Part shown: piece after piece, positions 9,153 through 17,243 of the stretch
Position numbering within the stretch: position 1 is the stretch's first letter
How the letters are laid out: each line of letters starts with the position of its first letter
Source of the DNA: Fibrivirga algicola
GTDB lineage: Bacteria > Bacteroidota > Bacteroidia > Cytophagales > Spirosomataceae
Reading direction: 5' to 3'
Assembly: GCF_011742925.1 (NCBI RefSeq)
Contig: NZ_WAEL01000004.1
Location: 558,001-622,000 of the forward strand
Length of the DNA stretch: 64,000 nucleotides
Program-made: the position numbers and the translations under genes
The notes under the pieces: model-generated
The model's input: only the letters and a program-made list of their open reading frames with translations
The model's database searches: none
Told to the model about the DNA's origin: nothing

Positions 9153-9210
9153 AACGGGGCCTTTCATCCACCTGCTTCATCTAGTAAGCATGCAGACAAA
9201 AGGCCCCGTT
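9153..9210. terminator. Convergent terminator-like hairpin
   Basis: AACGGGGCCTTT at 9153-9164 pairs with AAAGGCCCCGTT at 9199-9210 across a 34-base loop. It lies between the lipoprotein stop (9146) and the GH105 stop (9221), where both strands need a transcription end. There is no clear T run, so it may act mainly by stabilising RNA ends. Confidence 0.5.
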
Positions 9211-9220
9211 CGTTACGTAG

Positions 9221-11167
9221 TTACTTCTTGCCCAAGAGCCAGTTGGCTAGCTCCTTAGCTGCTTTGTAGTTCTCGTATTGGCCGGGAATCCGGCGGCCGT
9301 CGACATATTCATTGTACAGCCACGGGTCACCCACGGCAAACACGGTGCCTTTCCCCACTTTGGCTGTAGCCATGATAACATGCCCTGACTGGGTCACGAG
9401 CGGCTTAGCCGGGCCAGACACAGCGATGGGCGACAACTCTTTGATGTACACCGACCGGGTCTCGGGAAACACCGACGTACCTGCCGGAATCGTAACCAGC
9501 CCCTGCTCCCACTTGGTGCCCTGCACCATGTTCACGTTTGTCGGCAAAAACTGAATACCGAACTGAGCGGCCAGTTGGCCAAAGTAGGTGTGCTCGCAGT
9601 TCGACGTATCGTTGGCCATGAGCACCAGCGTCCCCCCCGCCTTTACCCAGTCAGCAATGGCTTTGCTATCAGCTGGACTTACGTAGTTAGGCTTGGCCGT
9701 TTCCTTCGGAGTGTCGGGGTCTACGATGATGTATACGTCGACCCCTTTAAGGCTGGCGGCGGTTGGTGGCCCGGCAATCGTGCTGGTTTTAGCGCCCAGG
9801 TTACGGAACTCGGTACCCCACCAGTAAAAGCCTGAGTGCATCCGATCGTCCCAGAGGTAGTGGAACGGCTCCTGACCACCTGTTTCAGTTTTTCTGAACT
9901 CATGGTTGAAGTAGTTGTCGACGGCCACTGTTTTACCTTTACCCACGCTGTTCTCCTGAGCAATTTCCATCTCCACGCTCGCCATGATGAATGGCCCCAC
10001 ACCTTTCAGGTCATCCTGCCGAAGCTTTTCGCTCAGGTAATAGTCGTAGCTACCATCGCGGTACGGAGTTCCGCCAAGGCCGCTGACGAGTACCGTTTTT
10101 TCGAGGTGAACCATTCCTTTCTCATCCGTCGAGATAAAGTTTTTCAGCATACCATCATAGCCTTTGCGGGCGGCGGCCATCATAGAGGCAGGCAGGTACC
10201 CCATCCGAACTCCTTTGGCAATGGCGTACACAAACATGCCGGTGCCCGACGCTTCAAGGTAATTTCCTTTATCGCCCAGCCGGTTGGTTACCTGATACCA
10301 GCAGCCCGACGAGGGATCCTGGAATTTCACGATGGCCGGCATAGTGCGGTTTAGAATGGCGATCAGTTCAGCGCGGCGTGGGTACGTGGTCGGCATATGA
10401 TCCAGCACGTCGACCAGCGCCATAGCGTACCAGCCCATGGCGCGGCTCCAGAAGTTGGGCGACTGTCCCGTTTCTTTATTGGCCCATTTCTGCTCACGGC
10501 TCTCATCCCAGCCATGGTAGAGCAAGCCGGTTTTTGGGTCGCGGGCGTGGGCTTCCATCCAGACAAACTGGTTCACGATATCGTTGAAATCGCGGTCGGC
10601 GGTACCCGCAGCAGGCCCATACAACCGGGTGTACTCGGCGTAAAATGGCTCGGCCATGTACAGGCCGTCGAGCCACATCTGGTTGGGGTAAATCTTTTTG
10701 TGCCAGAAACCGCCTTCCTTAGTGCGGGGGTGCTCGGCAAGCTGCTGCCGTAACAGGTCGGCCGCTTTTTTGTACTTCTCCTTAGCGGGCAGCGTCTGCT
10801 GAGCCAACAGCAGCAACGACCGGCCGGGGGTAATGTAGTCAATATTGTAGTTACTCTTTTTATAGGTACGTATATCGCCATCGGCCGACACATACCGGTC
10901 CATATTCTTCTGAATATACTTGAAATAGCGATCATCGGCGGTGCGGTACCAAACCTGCTCAGTAGCCTGTAAGATCACGCCCATCTCATATTCCCAACGG
11001 GCATCCTTTCCCTCTTTCACATAGGCGAGTGAATCGGCATTGTTGGTCATGATGGTTGCCAGCATGCGCTGTGACCAGGGTTTCTTAGACTGACTGGTAG
11101 CTGACTGAGCCAGCGCAAACTGACCCGTAAGCAACAGACTAATGAAGAGGTGGGTTTTTCGTAGCAT
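9221..11167 (-). CDS. GH105 unsaturated rhamnogalacturonyl hydrolase with a C-terminal extra domain
   Basis: Removes the 4,5-unsaturated uronic acid left at the end of pectin fragments by lyases. The 648-residue protein has a signal peptide (MLRKTHLFISLLLTGQFALA). Residues about 30-410 form the GH88/GH105 alpha/alpha barrel, with NQMWLDGLYMAEPFYAEYTR holding the catalytic Asp, then SPNFWSRAMGWYAMALVDVL and the glycine-rich HLEKTVLVSGLGGTPYRDGS. A second domain from about 465 (GVDVYIIVDPDT, then ADWVKAGGTLVLMANDTSN) resembles a DUF4350/class I amidotransferase-like fold. Family members of about 380 residues lack it. It is the last gene of the pectin enzyme operon. The periplasm is the likely location. 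Confidence 0.88.
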   Translation of the reverse strand: MLRKTHLFISLLLTGQFALAQSATSQSKKPWSQRMLATIMTNNADSLAYVKEGKDARWEYEMGVILQATEQVWYRTADDRYFKYIQKNMDRYVSADGDIRTYKKSNYNIDYITPGRSLLLLAQQTLPAKEKYKKAADLLRQQLAEHPRTKEGGFWHKKIYPNQMWLDGLYMAEPFYAEYTRLYGPAAGTADRDFNDIVNQFVWMEAHARDPKTGLLYHGWDESREQKWANKETGQSPNFWSRAMGWYAMALVDVLDHMPTTYPRRAELIAILNRTMPAIVKFQDPSSGCWYQVTNRLGDKGNYLEASGTGMFVYAIAKGVRMGYLPASMMAAARKGYDGMLKNFISTDEKGMVHLEKTVLVSGLGGTPYRDGSYDYYLSEKLRQDDLKGVGPFIMASVEMEIAQENSVGKGKTVAVDNYFNHEFRKTETGGQEPFHYLWDDRMHSGFYWWGTEFRNLGAKTSTIAGPPTAASLKGVDVYIIVDPDTPKETAKPNYVSPADSKAIADWVKAGGTLVLMANDTSNCEHTYFGQLAAQFGIQFLPTNVNMVQGTKWEQGLVTIPAGTSVFPETRSVYIKELSPIAVSGPAKPLVTQSGHVIMATAKVGKGTVFAVGDPWLYNEYVDGRRIPGQYENYKAAKELANWLLGKK

Positions 11168-11218
11168 ATTCGTTAATAGACTAAAAAGAGGCGCACTGAC
11201 TGGCTTTCACCAGACCCC

Positions 11219-12217
11219 TCAGCGGGCCATCTTAAACACGTTGTTTAAAAAAGTAATAGTGTAGGCCATCGTAGGTTCAAACCACGGATGGAAGAGGCAA
11301 AATACGTGAGGCGCTTCGGGAAAAGTATGTACCTCCGAATAAATCCCTCTGGCTTCGAGCAGTCGACGCATATCGTCGCGACCCGCGTGCATGCGGTCTA
11401 CCGAACTGTTTATGAAAAGAATTGGCGCCGTTTGTCGGTTAGCATACGTCAGCGCCGAAGCTTCGTGCCAGCTAGCCAACGTCTGGGTTTTAGGGCCGCC
11501 AAACCAGTAGGTAGCCGCCGACGTAGCTTTACGATCATCGCCCTCCCCCGATTCGGGATGATCGAACGCCAGCAGCCCATCCAGGTCTACTACGGCCTGC
11601 ACAGCCGTAGACTGTCCGCGGTGGCAGCCGGTTCCTTCGAGGGCAGGTACGTTACTGGTTGCCCCCAGTAACGCCGCCAGTTGCCCGCCCGCCGAAAAGC
11701 CGAGCGTGGCAATGCGGGTGGTATCGATGCCATATTGCCGGGCATTGGCTCGCAACCAGCGCAGCGCGGCTTTCAGATCGTGCACTGCCGCCGGGTACTG
11801 CGCTTCGGTTGATAGCCGGTATTCAGCCGTAACAGCAACGTACCCAGCTGCCGCCAGCTTCTGGGCCATCGGTATGTGCTGCGATCGATCGCCTGACCGC
11901 CAGCCACCCCCATGAATCAGCAGGACTGCCGGGCGTAGCTGTCGACGCGATGTTTTTGTTGGGTAGAAGGCATCCAGATGAAGCGCACGGCCCTGCAACT
12001 GGCAATAGACCAGATTCATACTGGCCGCTACGCCGGCTGGCAACGTAGCCTCAACGAAGCGGGCCTCCGGAAACTTTGTTTTAATCTTCTGATACGAGCC
12101 CCAGACAGTAAATGATGTATCCGGCTTGCCTGTAATGCCACTGACCGACTGCGAAACAGCAATTGTCGTGCAGCAGCATAGACATAGCATCCAGAACAGG
12201 AACCTCGTTTTTCGCAT
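11219..12217 (-). CDS. Secreted alpha/beta-hydrolase, likely pectin or xylan esterase
   Basis: Start chosen at the second ATG (12217), which places a signal peptide (MRKTRFLFWMLCLCCCTTIA) at the N-terminus; the frame is open back to 12268. The mature protein is an alpha/beta-hydrolase of the BD-FAE/acetyl-esterase type. It has the oxyanion motif HGGGW in VLLIHGGGWRSGD, the nucleophile Ser in TLGFSAGGQLAAL, a late Asp in SSVDRMHAG, and the catalytic His in EAPHVFCLFHPWFEP. In this operon it probably removes acetyl groups or other esters from pectin fragments. The exact ester is not readable from sequence. Confidence 0.82.
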   Translation of the reverse strand: MRKTRFLFWMLCLCCCTTIAVSQSVSGITGKPDTSFTVWGSYQKIKTKFPEARFVEATLPAGVAASMNLVYCQLQGRALHLDAFYPTKTSRRQLRPAVLLIHGGGWRSGDRSQHIPMAQKLAAAGYVAVTAEYRLSTEAQYPAAVHDLKAALRWLRANARQYGIDTTRIATLGFSAGGQLAALLGATSNVPALEGTGCHRGQSTAVQAVVDLDGLLAFDHPESGEGDDRKATSAATYWFGGPKTQTLASWHEASALTYANRQTAPILFINSSVDRMHAGRDDMRRLLEARGIYSEVHTFPEAPHVFCLFHPWFEPTMAYTITFLNNVFKMAR

Positions 12218-12305
12218 TGCTAATGAGTACGATATTCGTTTCAAAAAGTCTACCTGACAGCTGTTCAAATTGCGCCCCGACGTATTTCGAACAGCCGCCC
12301 CGGTC

Positions 12306-13079
12306 TTACTTCACTTCTTTCTTTACGATCCGGTCGGCCAGGTCGAGTTTGAGGGTTTTGATATTAGCCAGCACCAGTTCGGCTACTTTGCGGGCGCCAA
12401 GCTCATTGAAGTGCGTGTTGTCGACTTTACCCTCCGGGTAGTTTGGGTGCTCGTCGGGCGACAGGTGCAGAAACAACTGTTTTGAATTTTCCATGCCGAG
12501 GGTTTGATACAATTGCTGGCTTTGTCTGTCTAAGTCAATTAATGGGGTTTTGTACTCATTGGCTACGGCCCGCACCAGTTCAGAATACACCGCGTGGGTC
12601 TCCTGAATAGTGCCGGCCTCGCTGAACTGACGGCGGGCAACGGGAGTCAGTAATACTGGAATTGCCTTTTTTGCCCGGCTTTCGCTAATAAACCGGATGA
12701 GGTTTGTGCGGTACTCAGCTTCCGTTGCGTAGGTCTTCTTGGTCTTTACCTCATCATTATGCCCAAACTGAATGAAGACGTAATCGCCCTCCTGTAGCTT
12801 ATCGACTACAGGCTGCCAGCGATTTTCTTCGATGAACGATTTTGTACTGCGTCCATTCATAGCCCGGTTGTCAACCGTGACACTCTCGTCGAAGAAATGT
12901 ACGAAAGGCATACCCCAGCCCGTTTCCGGATACGCCTTTACCTGCTTGATCGACATGGTGGAGTCGCCGATCAGATAAACCGTTACACGGCCGGGCAATT
13001 GAGTGAACGCCAGCAGCGATACCAAACAGAGCCCGGCCAGAAACGGGTAAAAACGGCGGTCAATCATAGCTGTAATCAA
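12306..13079 (-). CDS. Rhamnogalacturonan acetylesterase (CE12, SGNH hydrolase)
   Basis: A 257-residue secreted esterase that removes acetyl groups from rhamnogalacturonan. The SGNH blocks are visible: block I IGDSTMS with the nucleophile Ser, block II NRAMNGRSTKSF with Gly, block III FIQFGHNDE with Asn, and block V NTHFNELGARKVAEL with the catalytic His. The N-terminus (FYPFLAGLCLVSLLAFTQLP) is a signal peptide. It is 22 bases downstream of the CE8 gene in the pectin enzyme operon. Confidence 0.9.
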   Translation of the reverse strand: MITAMIDRRFYPFLAGLCLVSLLAFTQLPGRVTVYLIGDSTMSIKQVKAYPETGWGMPFVHFFDESVTVDNRAMNGRSTKSFIEENRWQPVVDKLQEGDYVFIQFGHNDEVKTKKTYATEAEYRTNLIRFISESRAKKAIPVLLTPVARRQFSEAGTIQETHAVYSELVRAVANEYKTPLIDLDRQSQQLYQTLGMENSKQLFLHLSPDEHPNYPEGKVDNTHFNELGARKVAELVLANIKTLKLDLADRIVKKEVK

Positions 13080-13101
13080 TACTGAGGTGAATATGGACTG
13101 G

Positions 13102-14109
13102 TTAGAAGCGGACTTTTGTCTTTTTTGAACTAGGTTTCCAGTTGTCGTTGCCAGCCAGAATCACGCTGGGTGTATACGCGCGGGCCTCTTCGCTGGTCAG
13201 TTGCTTTGACCAACCTACCCGCTGACTGGCGTTTGCCCCCGGCCCCGTCGATTTGTATTCGGCATAGAGCGTTGTTTTTTCGGCGTTTGGCTTGTCCCAG
13301 TTGTGCCAGCCTTCGGGCCGGATATGATCGCCCAATTGGCAGTTGACAAAGGCTGTTTTGGCAAAATCACGCCAGGGGCGTCCCAGGTACGTGCTGGCTT
13401 TGGGCGATTCGCTGGTGAGGGTGCAGTTCAGGAATACGTACCCGAAAGGCTTACCCTCAGGCGTTGACGCTGCCGTGATGTAGGTGCCAGTTTTCTTGCT
13501 GAAGATGGTGCACTCGTCAAATACGGCCGTTGCGGAGCCGAAGATAAAATCGACCGTGCCTTCGATGTAGCAGTTGTTATAGTACTGTCGGCCATACTGA
13601 CCGGGCATTCCTGTATAGAGCGTATCCTGATTACCCAGAAAACGGCAGTTGACAAATACGGCCCGGTCGCCCGTCACAAACGCCGCTACGGCCTGCCCAA
13701 CCCGTCCGGCCGAATTCTCGAACGTCAGGTTTTCGGCCCGAAAATCATTACCGAAAATATAGAAAGAGCCAGATGTAGATGTCCGTAGCTTGGTCCCGTC
13801 GGGCATTTCTTTACCCGAAAAATCATCGTAGGTCAGCACCGTAGTGGCATTATCCTCACCGATAAGCGTCACCATGTGCTGCGTAGAATCGAGCCGAAGC
13901 TTTTCCTTATACGTGCCTTTTTTGATCAGGATCACCATACGGTTGCTATTATTGGCGGGTACGGTTTTAAGGGCTGCCTGTACTGTTGTGTAGTCGCCAC
14001 TACCATCCTGCGCTACCGTGATCCGCTGCTTTTGCGCCAGCAACGTACCTGGTAGTAGCGCCAGCAGTAGCCAGGCACAGATGGCATTCATTGGTATGTC
14101 AATACGCAT
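13102..14109 (-). CDS. Pectinesterase (CE8)
   Basis: Removes methyl esters from homogalacturonan so that pectate lyase and polygalacturonase can act. The frame is open to 14154 (13-base overlap with the pectate lyase gene). I prefer the ATG at 14109 because it gives a compact signal peptide ending in LLPGTLLAQ; 14091 is another candidate. Family motifs are clear in the parallel beta-helix: DGSGDYTTVQAAL, FLGNQDTLYTG with the first catalytic Asp, GTVDFIFGSATAVFD with the second, and YLGRPWRDFA with the substrate-binding Arg and Trp. It is the second gene of the enzyme operon. Confidence 0.93.
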   Translation of the reverse strand: MRIDIPMNAICAWLLLALLPGTLLAQKQRITVAQDGSGDYTTVQAALKTVPANNSNRMVILIKKGTYKEKLRLDSTQHMVTLIGEDNATTVLTYDDFSGKEMPDGTKLRTSTSGSFYIFGNDFRAENLTFENSAGRVGQAVAAFVTGDRAVFVNCRFLGNQDTLYTGMPGQYGRQYYNNCYIEGTVDFIFGSATAVFDECTIFSKKTGTYITAASTPEGKPFGYVFLNCTLTSESPKASTYLGRPWRDFAKTAFVNCQLGDHIRPEGWHNWDKPNAEKTTLYAEYKSTGPGANASQRVGWSKQLTSEEARAYTPSVILAGNDNWKPSSKKTKVRF

Positions 14110-14141
14110 GCGGAGTTGACTGGTATAAGTCATGTTAGAGC

Positions 14142-15236
14142 TCATTTTCCCCATTTTGCCTGCCAGGCCGGGTACTCCTTCGCCAGCAGTTTATCTGGCC
14201 AGGTGCCGTACCAGCCGTACCCTACCCGACGCTCATTTTCAATCTGGTCGAGGCTGTATTTTTTGACGCCATCCCGTCCGCAAAAGAATGGTTTGTTCGT
14301 ATTCAACTCATAAAAGCGCGCCCAGCTAACAACACCAGGCGACTGAACCACCAGTACGTCTTTCCCAGAAGGCTGCGTCGCATCAGTGATCCGTTTAGTA
14401 GTTGTGCCTACTAGCTTAACTGAGTCAAGCCAGGTGACAGCAGCCTGAATAGCTTGCTTCACCTGGTCCGACGGATTCTCGATGGTCATTAAATAATCGA
14501 CGATACCGACGGTTTCGCTGCCGCTGAGCGAGGCGAGCTCAAATGCGCGGGCATTGGCTGGCAGCAGGGTATTGCGGTCGTGCTGGGCGCACCAGGCCGT
14601 GAGTTTCCCCTGCTGTACGTATTGGGTGTTTAAAATGCACTCAACGCCTTTGGCAACGGCCGCCTGTGCTTTCGGTACCAGTAATTTATCCAGCAAGGCA
14701 AACGAATTGATCCCCTCAGCCATGCGCTTCATCACCCACATCACATCAATCATAGCGTTATCGTTATAGGTGATGTGCTTTCGGTAACTACTCGAATCGG
14801 GGTAAAACTGACCCCAACCTCCTTTCGCATTTTGCGCCGTCAGCAGGTACGCGATCCCCCGCTCTGCCGCTTTTTTATACGCCTCGTTTTGGGTCTTGCT
14901 GAAGGCATCGACCAAGTAATTGATCTCTCGGGTAGTGGCTTTGTCATCGATGGTCGCGTCCAGGGTGGCTTTACCGGACAGCAGTGATTTCGTTATGGCC
15001 TCGGTGAGCACCAGGTTATAATTGATCGCGTTTCCGCCGGGTTGCGGCCATCCCCCGTTGTTCCGCTGATACAGCAGCATTCGCTCGGCCACGGAATCCA
15101 CTTTTATAGTTGCCCCCTGCTCAGGCAGGGCGGGCAGGGCAACCGATTTACAACTGGCTAACGCAACGCACAGCATTGTACCAAGCAGCAACACGAAGGT
15201 GGTTACTGGTTGCGTCAATCCCGATTTGTGAGTCAT
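14142..15236 (-). CDS. pelA: Pectate lyase (PL10)
   Basis: Cleaves demethylated homogalacturonan by beta-elimination, giving unsaturated ends. A 364-residue protein with an N-terminal hydrophobic signal ending near VALASCKSVALP, so probably a lipoprotein. The PL10 alpha/alpha barrel is marked by NNGGWPQPGGNAINYN, AQNAKGGWGQFYPDSSSYRK, the ITYNDNAMIDVMWVMK segment and GYGWYGTWPDKLLAKEYP near the end. It heads the enzyme operon. A large inverted repeat separates it from the SusD stop, which may tune expression between the SusCD and enzyme parts. Confidence 0.93.
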   Translation of the reverse strand: MTHKSGLTQPVTTFVLLLGTMLCVALASCKSVALPALPEQGATIKVDSVAERMLLYQRNNGGWPQPGGNAINYNLVLTEAITKSLLSGKATLDATIDDKATTREINYLVDAFSKTQNEAYKKAAERGIAYLLTAQNAKGGWGQFYPDSSSYRKHITYNDNAMIDVMWVMKRMAEGINSFALLDKLLVPKAQAAVAKGVECILNTQYVQQGKLTAWCAQHDRNTLLPANARAFELASLSGSETVGIVDYLMTIENPSDQVKQAIQAAVTWLDSVKLVGTTTKRITDATQPSGKDVLVVQSPGVVSWARFYELNTNKPFFCGRDGVKKYSLDQIENERRVGYGWYGTWPDKLLAKEYPAWQAKWGK

Positions 15237-15267
15237 AAAGAAGAGGAGAATGTGTATTAATCGATAA

Positions 15268-15365
15268 CGTCAGGGGCTGCCGGGTACGTTGTAAGTGGTT
15301 GATTATAGATGAATGGCAACTCATTACATTATAACCACTTGCAATGCACCCGGCACCCCCTGACG
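15268..15365. repeat. 33-bp imperfect inverted repeat between susD and pectate lyase genes
   Basis: The arm at 15268-15300 and the arm at 15333-15365 are inverse complements with four mismatches, separated by 32 bases. In the minus-strand RNA this would be a very stable hairpin between the SusD stop and the pectate lyase start. It has no U tract, so a processing or stabilising hairpin that sets a higher SusCD level than enzyme level is plausible. That role is inference. Confidence 0.8.
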
Positions 15366-15394
15366 ATCTCTGGCAAGCTTGACACGTACCTGAC

Positions 15395-17161
15395 TTAGTA
15401 CCCGTAATCCTGGGTCAGTTTCGGATTGGCATCAAGAGCGGCCTGGTTTATTGGCAGTAATTCGCTCTTGTTCGGCGTGAAGAACTGTGCTACTGACGTG
15501 ATGTATGTGGCTGTAATGTTTTGCCGCCAGTCGAGCCGTGTCCAGCCCGTTATGGCCGTGGCGGTAGTTGGCTTGTACATCGAGTTCTGGAACTGGATTT
15601 CCTCACCGTTATTCTTCCAGAACAGGTAACGGGGTACGTAGGTGTACTTGCCCGTCGCGTTCATCATATCGGTCAGGTTGGCCCGGGTCTCAGTAATTTT
15701 AGCATCCAGCAAGTTCCAGCGAATCAGATCGTACTTACGAATACCTTCACCCCCAAATTCCAGGAGACGCTCATTCGCGATTGCATTGAAGAAACCGTCT
15801 TTTGTCGTGGGCGTTGTACCGATCAGGGCTGTTTTACCCGCATAACCGCGCTTCCGCACTTCTTCCAATGCGGCAATGGCCTGCGCTGTTGGGCCTCCTT
15901 TCAGTTCATTCTCTGCCTCGGCAAACATCAGCAGTACATCCGCAAAGCGAATAATCGGCCAGTTGAAGCCCAATGTCTGTGACGTACCCGACAGAATCGG
16001 GTTCCGCCAGTCGCGCCGGAATTTGCCGTCGGTAATCGTGGTCAGGCGTTGTGGACTTTTCAGGTTGGTAGCCAGCACCTGGTAGAACGTGATCGTTACG
16101 TCGCGGCGTACATCCGTTGAGTCGAACGCATAGAAATACGTGGGCAGCGGATTAATGCCACCGCCACCTTGTCCGTAGCGCGAAGCGGCATCGAGGCGAG
16201 GGCCGTTGTAATAGCCTAGCTTACTGTCTGACAAAGCGCTTCCTCCAGCCGAGCCAACTTCAAACATGATCTCTCCGGCCGGGTCGGGTGTCAACCCGTT
16301 TACATACGTCTTGAACAGGTCTACATAATTGGGAACCAGCGTATGCTGATCACGACGTTGCATCAGCTCGTTGGTTTCGTCGCGGGCAATCTGGTAGTAG
16401 GTCGCAAAGTCGGCCCGGCGTTCCATCTTCTTACTGTCGCGCCGCAACGAATAGCCACCACGGTATAGGGCAATACGGGCACGCAGGGCTTTGGCAGCGC
16501 CTTTCGTGATCCGCTCATTGCGGGCTCCGGCATCTGTGCGCCAGGGCAGCAGATCGGCCGCTATTTTCAGGTCGGCCAGCAGTTGCTCGTATACCTTATC
16601 CCGATCTTCTTTCTCGACAAACAGGTTCGTTTGCTTGAAAGCAGGTATCATCGGGGCAGGTACGTCGCCCCAGTTTCGAATCAGCTCCAGGTAATACTGC
16701 GCCCGCAGGGTCAGCACTTCACCGTGCAGACGGCGCAATTCTTTCTGGTCGGCGGCTGAACCAGTTGTGTACAACGCCATTTTTGGAATCTGGTCGATGC
16801 ACAGGTTAGCCCGCTCAATACCCTGATACAAGTTGTTCCAGGGGCTGGCAATCTCGGTGTTACCTGCCAGCGCGTTGTAGCGACCAATACCGCGTCGGCC
16901 ATTATCGACCGCGCCGCTTACCATCATCTCGTCTGAGTCGTAGGGGTAATACAGACTTAAGCGAATGCCGTAGGTGTTATCACCCGACAGTAAGTCATAA
17001 GCACCCAGAACGGCCAGCGTAGCATTGCTGACATTCGAAAAAACGGCCTCGTTGTCGAACTCGGAAATAGGGCTGAGGTCCAGGTAGCTTTTGCAGGCCG
17101 AGAGCGACGTACAAAAGAGGGCGGCCCCAAGTATCACTTTATATAATCGATTGATTTTCAT
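15395..17161 (-). CDS. SusD/RagB-family nutrient-binding lipoprotein
   Basis: A 588-residue surface lipoprotein that caps the SusC channel and binds the glycan. The lipobox LSAC ends at Cys23 (TSLSACKSYLDLSPISEF). The helical SusD repeat core follows, with typical stretches such as WNNLYQGIERANLCIDQIP and LRAQYYLELIRNWGDVP (residues about 100-200), and a C-terminal NERLLEFGGEGIRKYDLIRWN. It is 82 bases downstream of the SusC gene. The neighbouring pectin enzymes make an oligogalacturonide or rhamnogalacturonan fragment the likely ligand. Confidence 0.95.
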   Translation of the reverse strand: MKINRLYKVILGAALFCTSLSACKSYLDLSPISEFDNEAVFSNVSNATLAVLGAYDLLSGDNTYGIRLSLYYPYDSDEMMVSGAVDNGRRGIGRYNALAGNTEIASPWNNLYQGIERANLCIDQIPKMALYTTGSAADQKELRRLHGEVLTLRAQYYLELIRNWGDVPAPMIPAFKQTNLFVEKEDRDKVYEQLLADLKIAADLLPWRTDAGARNERITKGAAKALRARIALYRGGYSLRRDSKKMERRADFATYYQIARDETNELMQRRDQHTLVPNYVDLFKTYVNGLTPDPAGEIMFEVGSAGGSALSDSKLGYYNGPRLDAASRYGQGGGGINPLPTYFYAFDSTDVRRDVTITFYQVLATNLKSPQRLTTITDGKFRRDWRNPILSGTSQTLGFNWPIIRFADVLLMFAEAENELKGGPTAQAIAALEEVRKRGYAGKTALIGTTPTTKDGFFNAIANERLLEFGGEGIRKYDLIRWNLLDAKITETRANLTDMMNATGKYTYVPRYLFWKNNGEEIQFQNSMYKPTTATAITGWTRLDWRQNITATYITSVAQFFTPNKSELLPINQAALDANPKLTQDYGY

Positions 17162-17243
17162 GTCAAATCAAAGTCTAGATTCTGATTGGGTACGTGAAAA
17201 ACGGAGGCGGTAAGCCAACCCCAATTTTTCCGGAGGCTATGCC

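Noticed and set aside
8763-9167. 134-codon open frame antisense to the lipoprotein gene
   Set aside because: Lies wholly opposite a well-supported gene and has no recognisable features.
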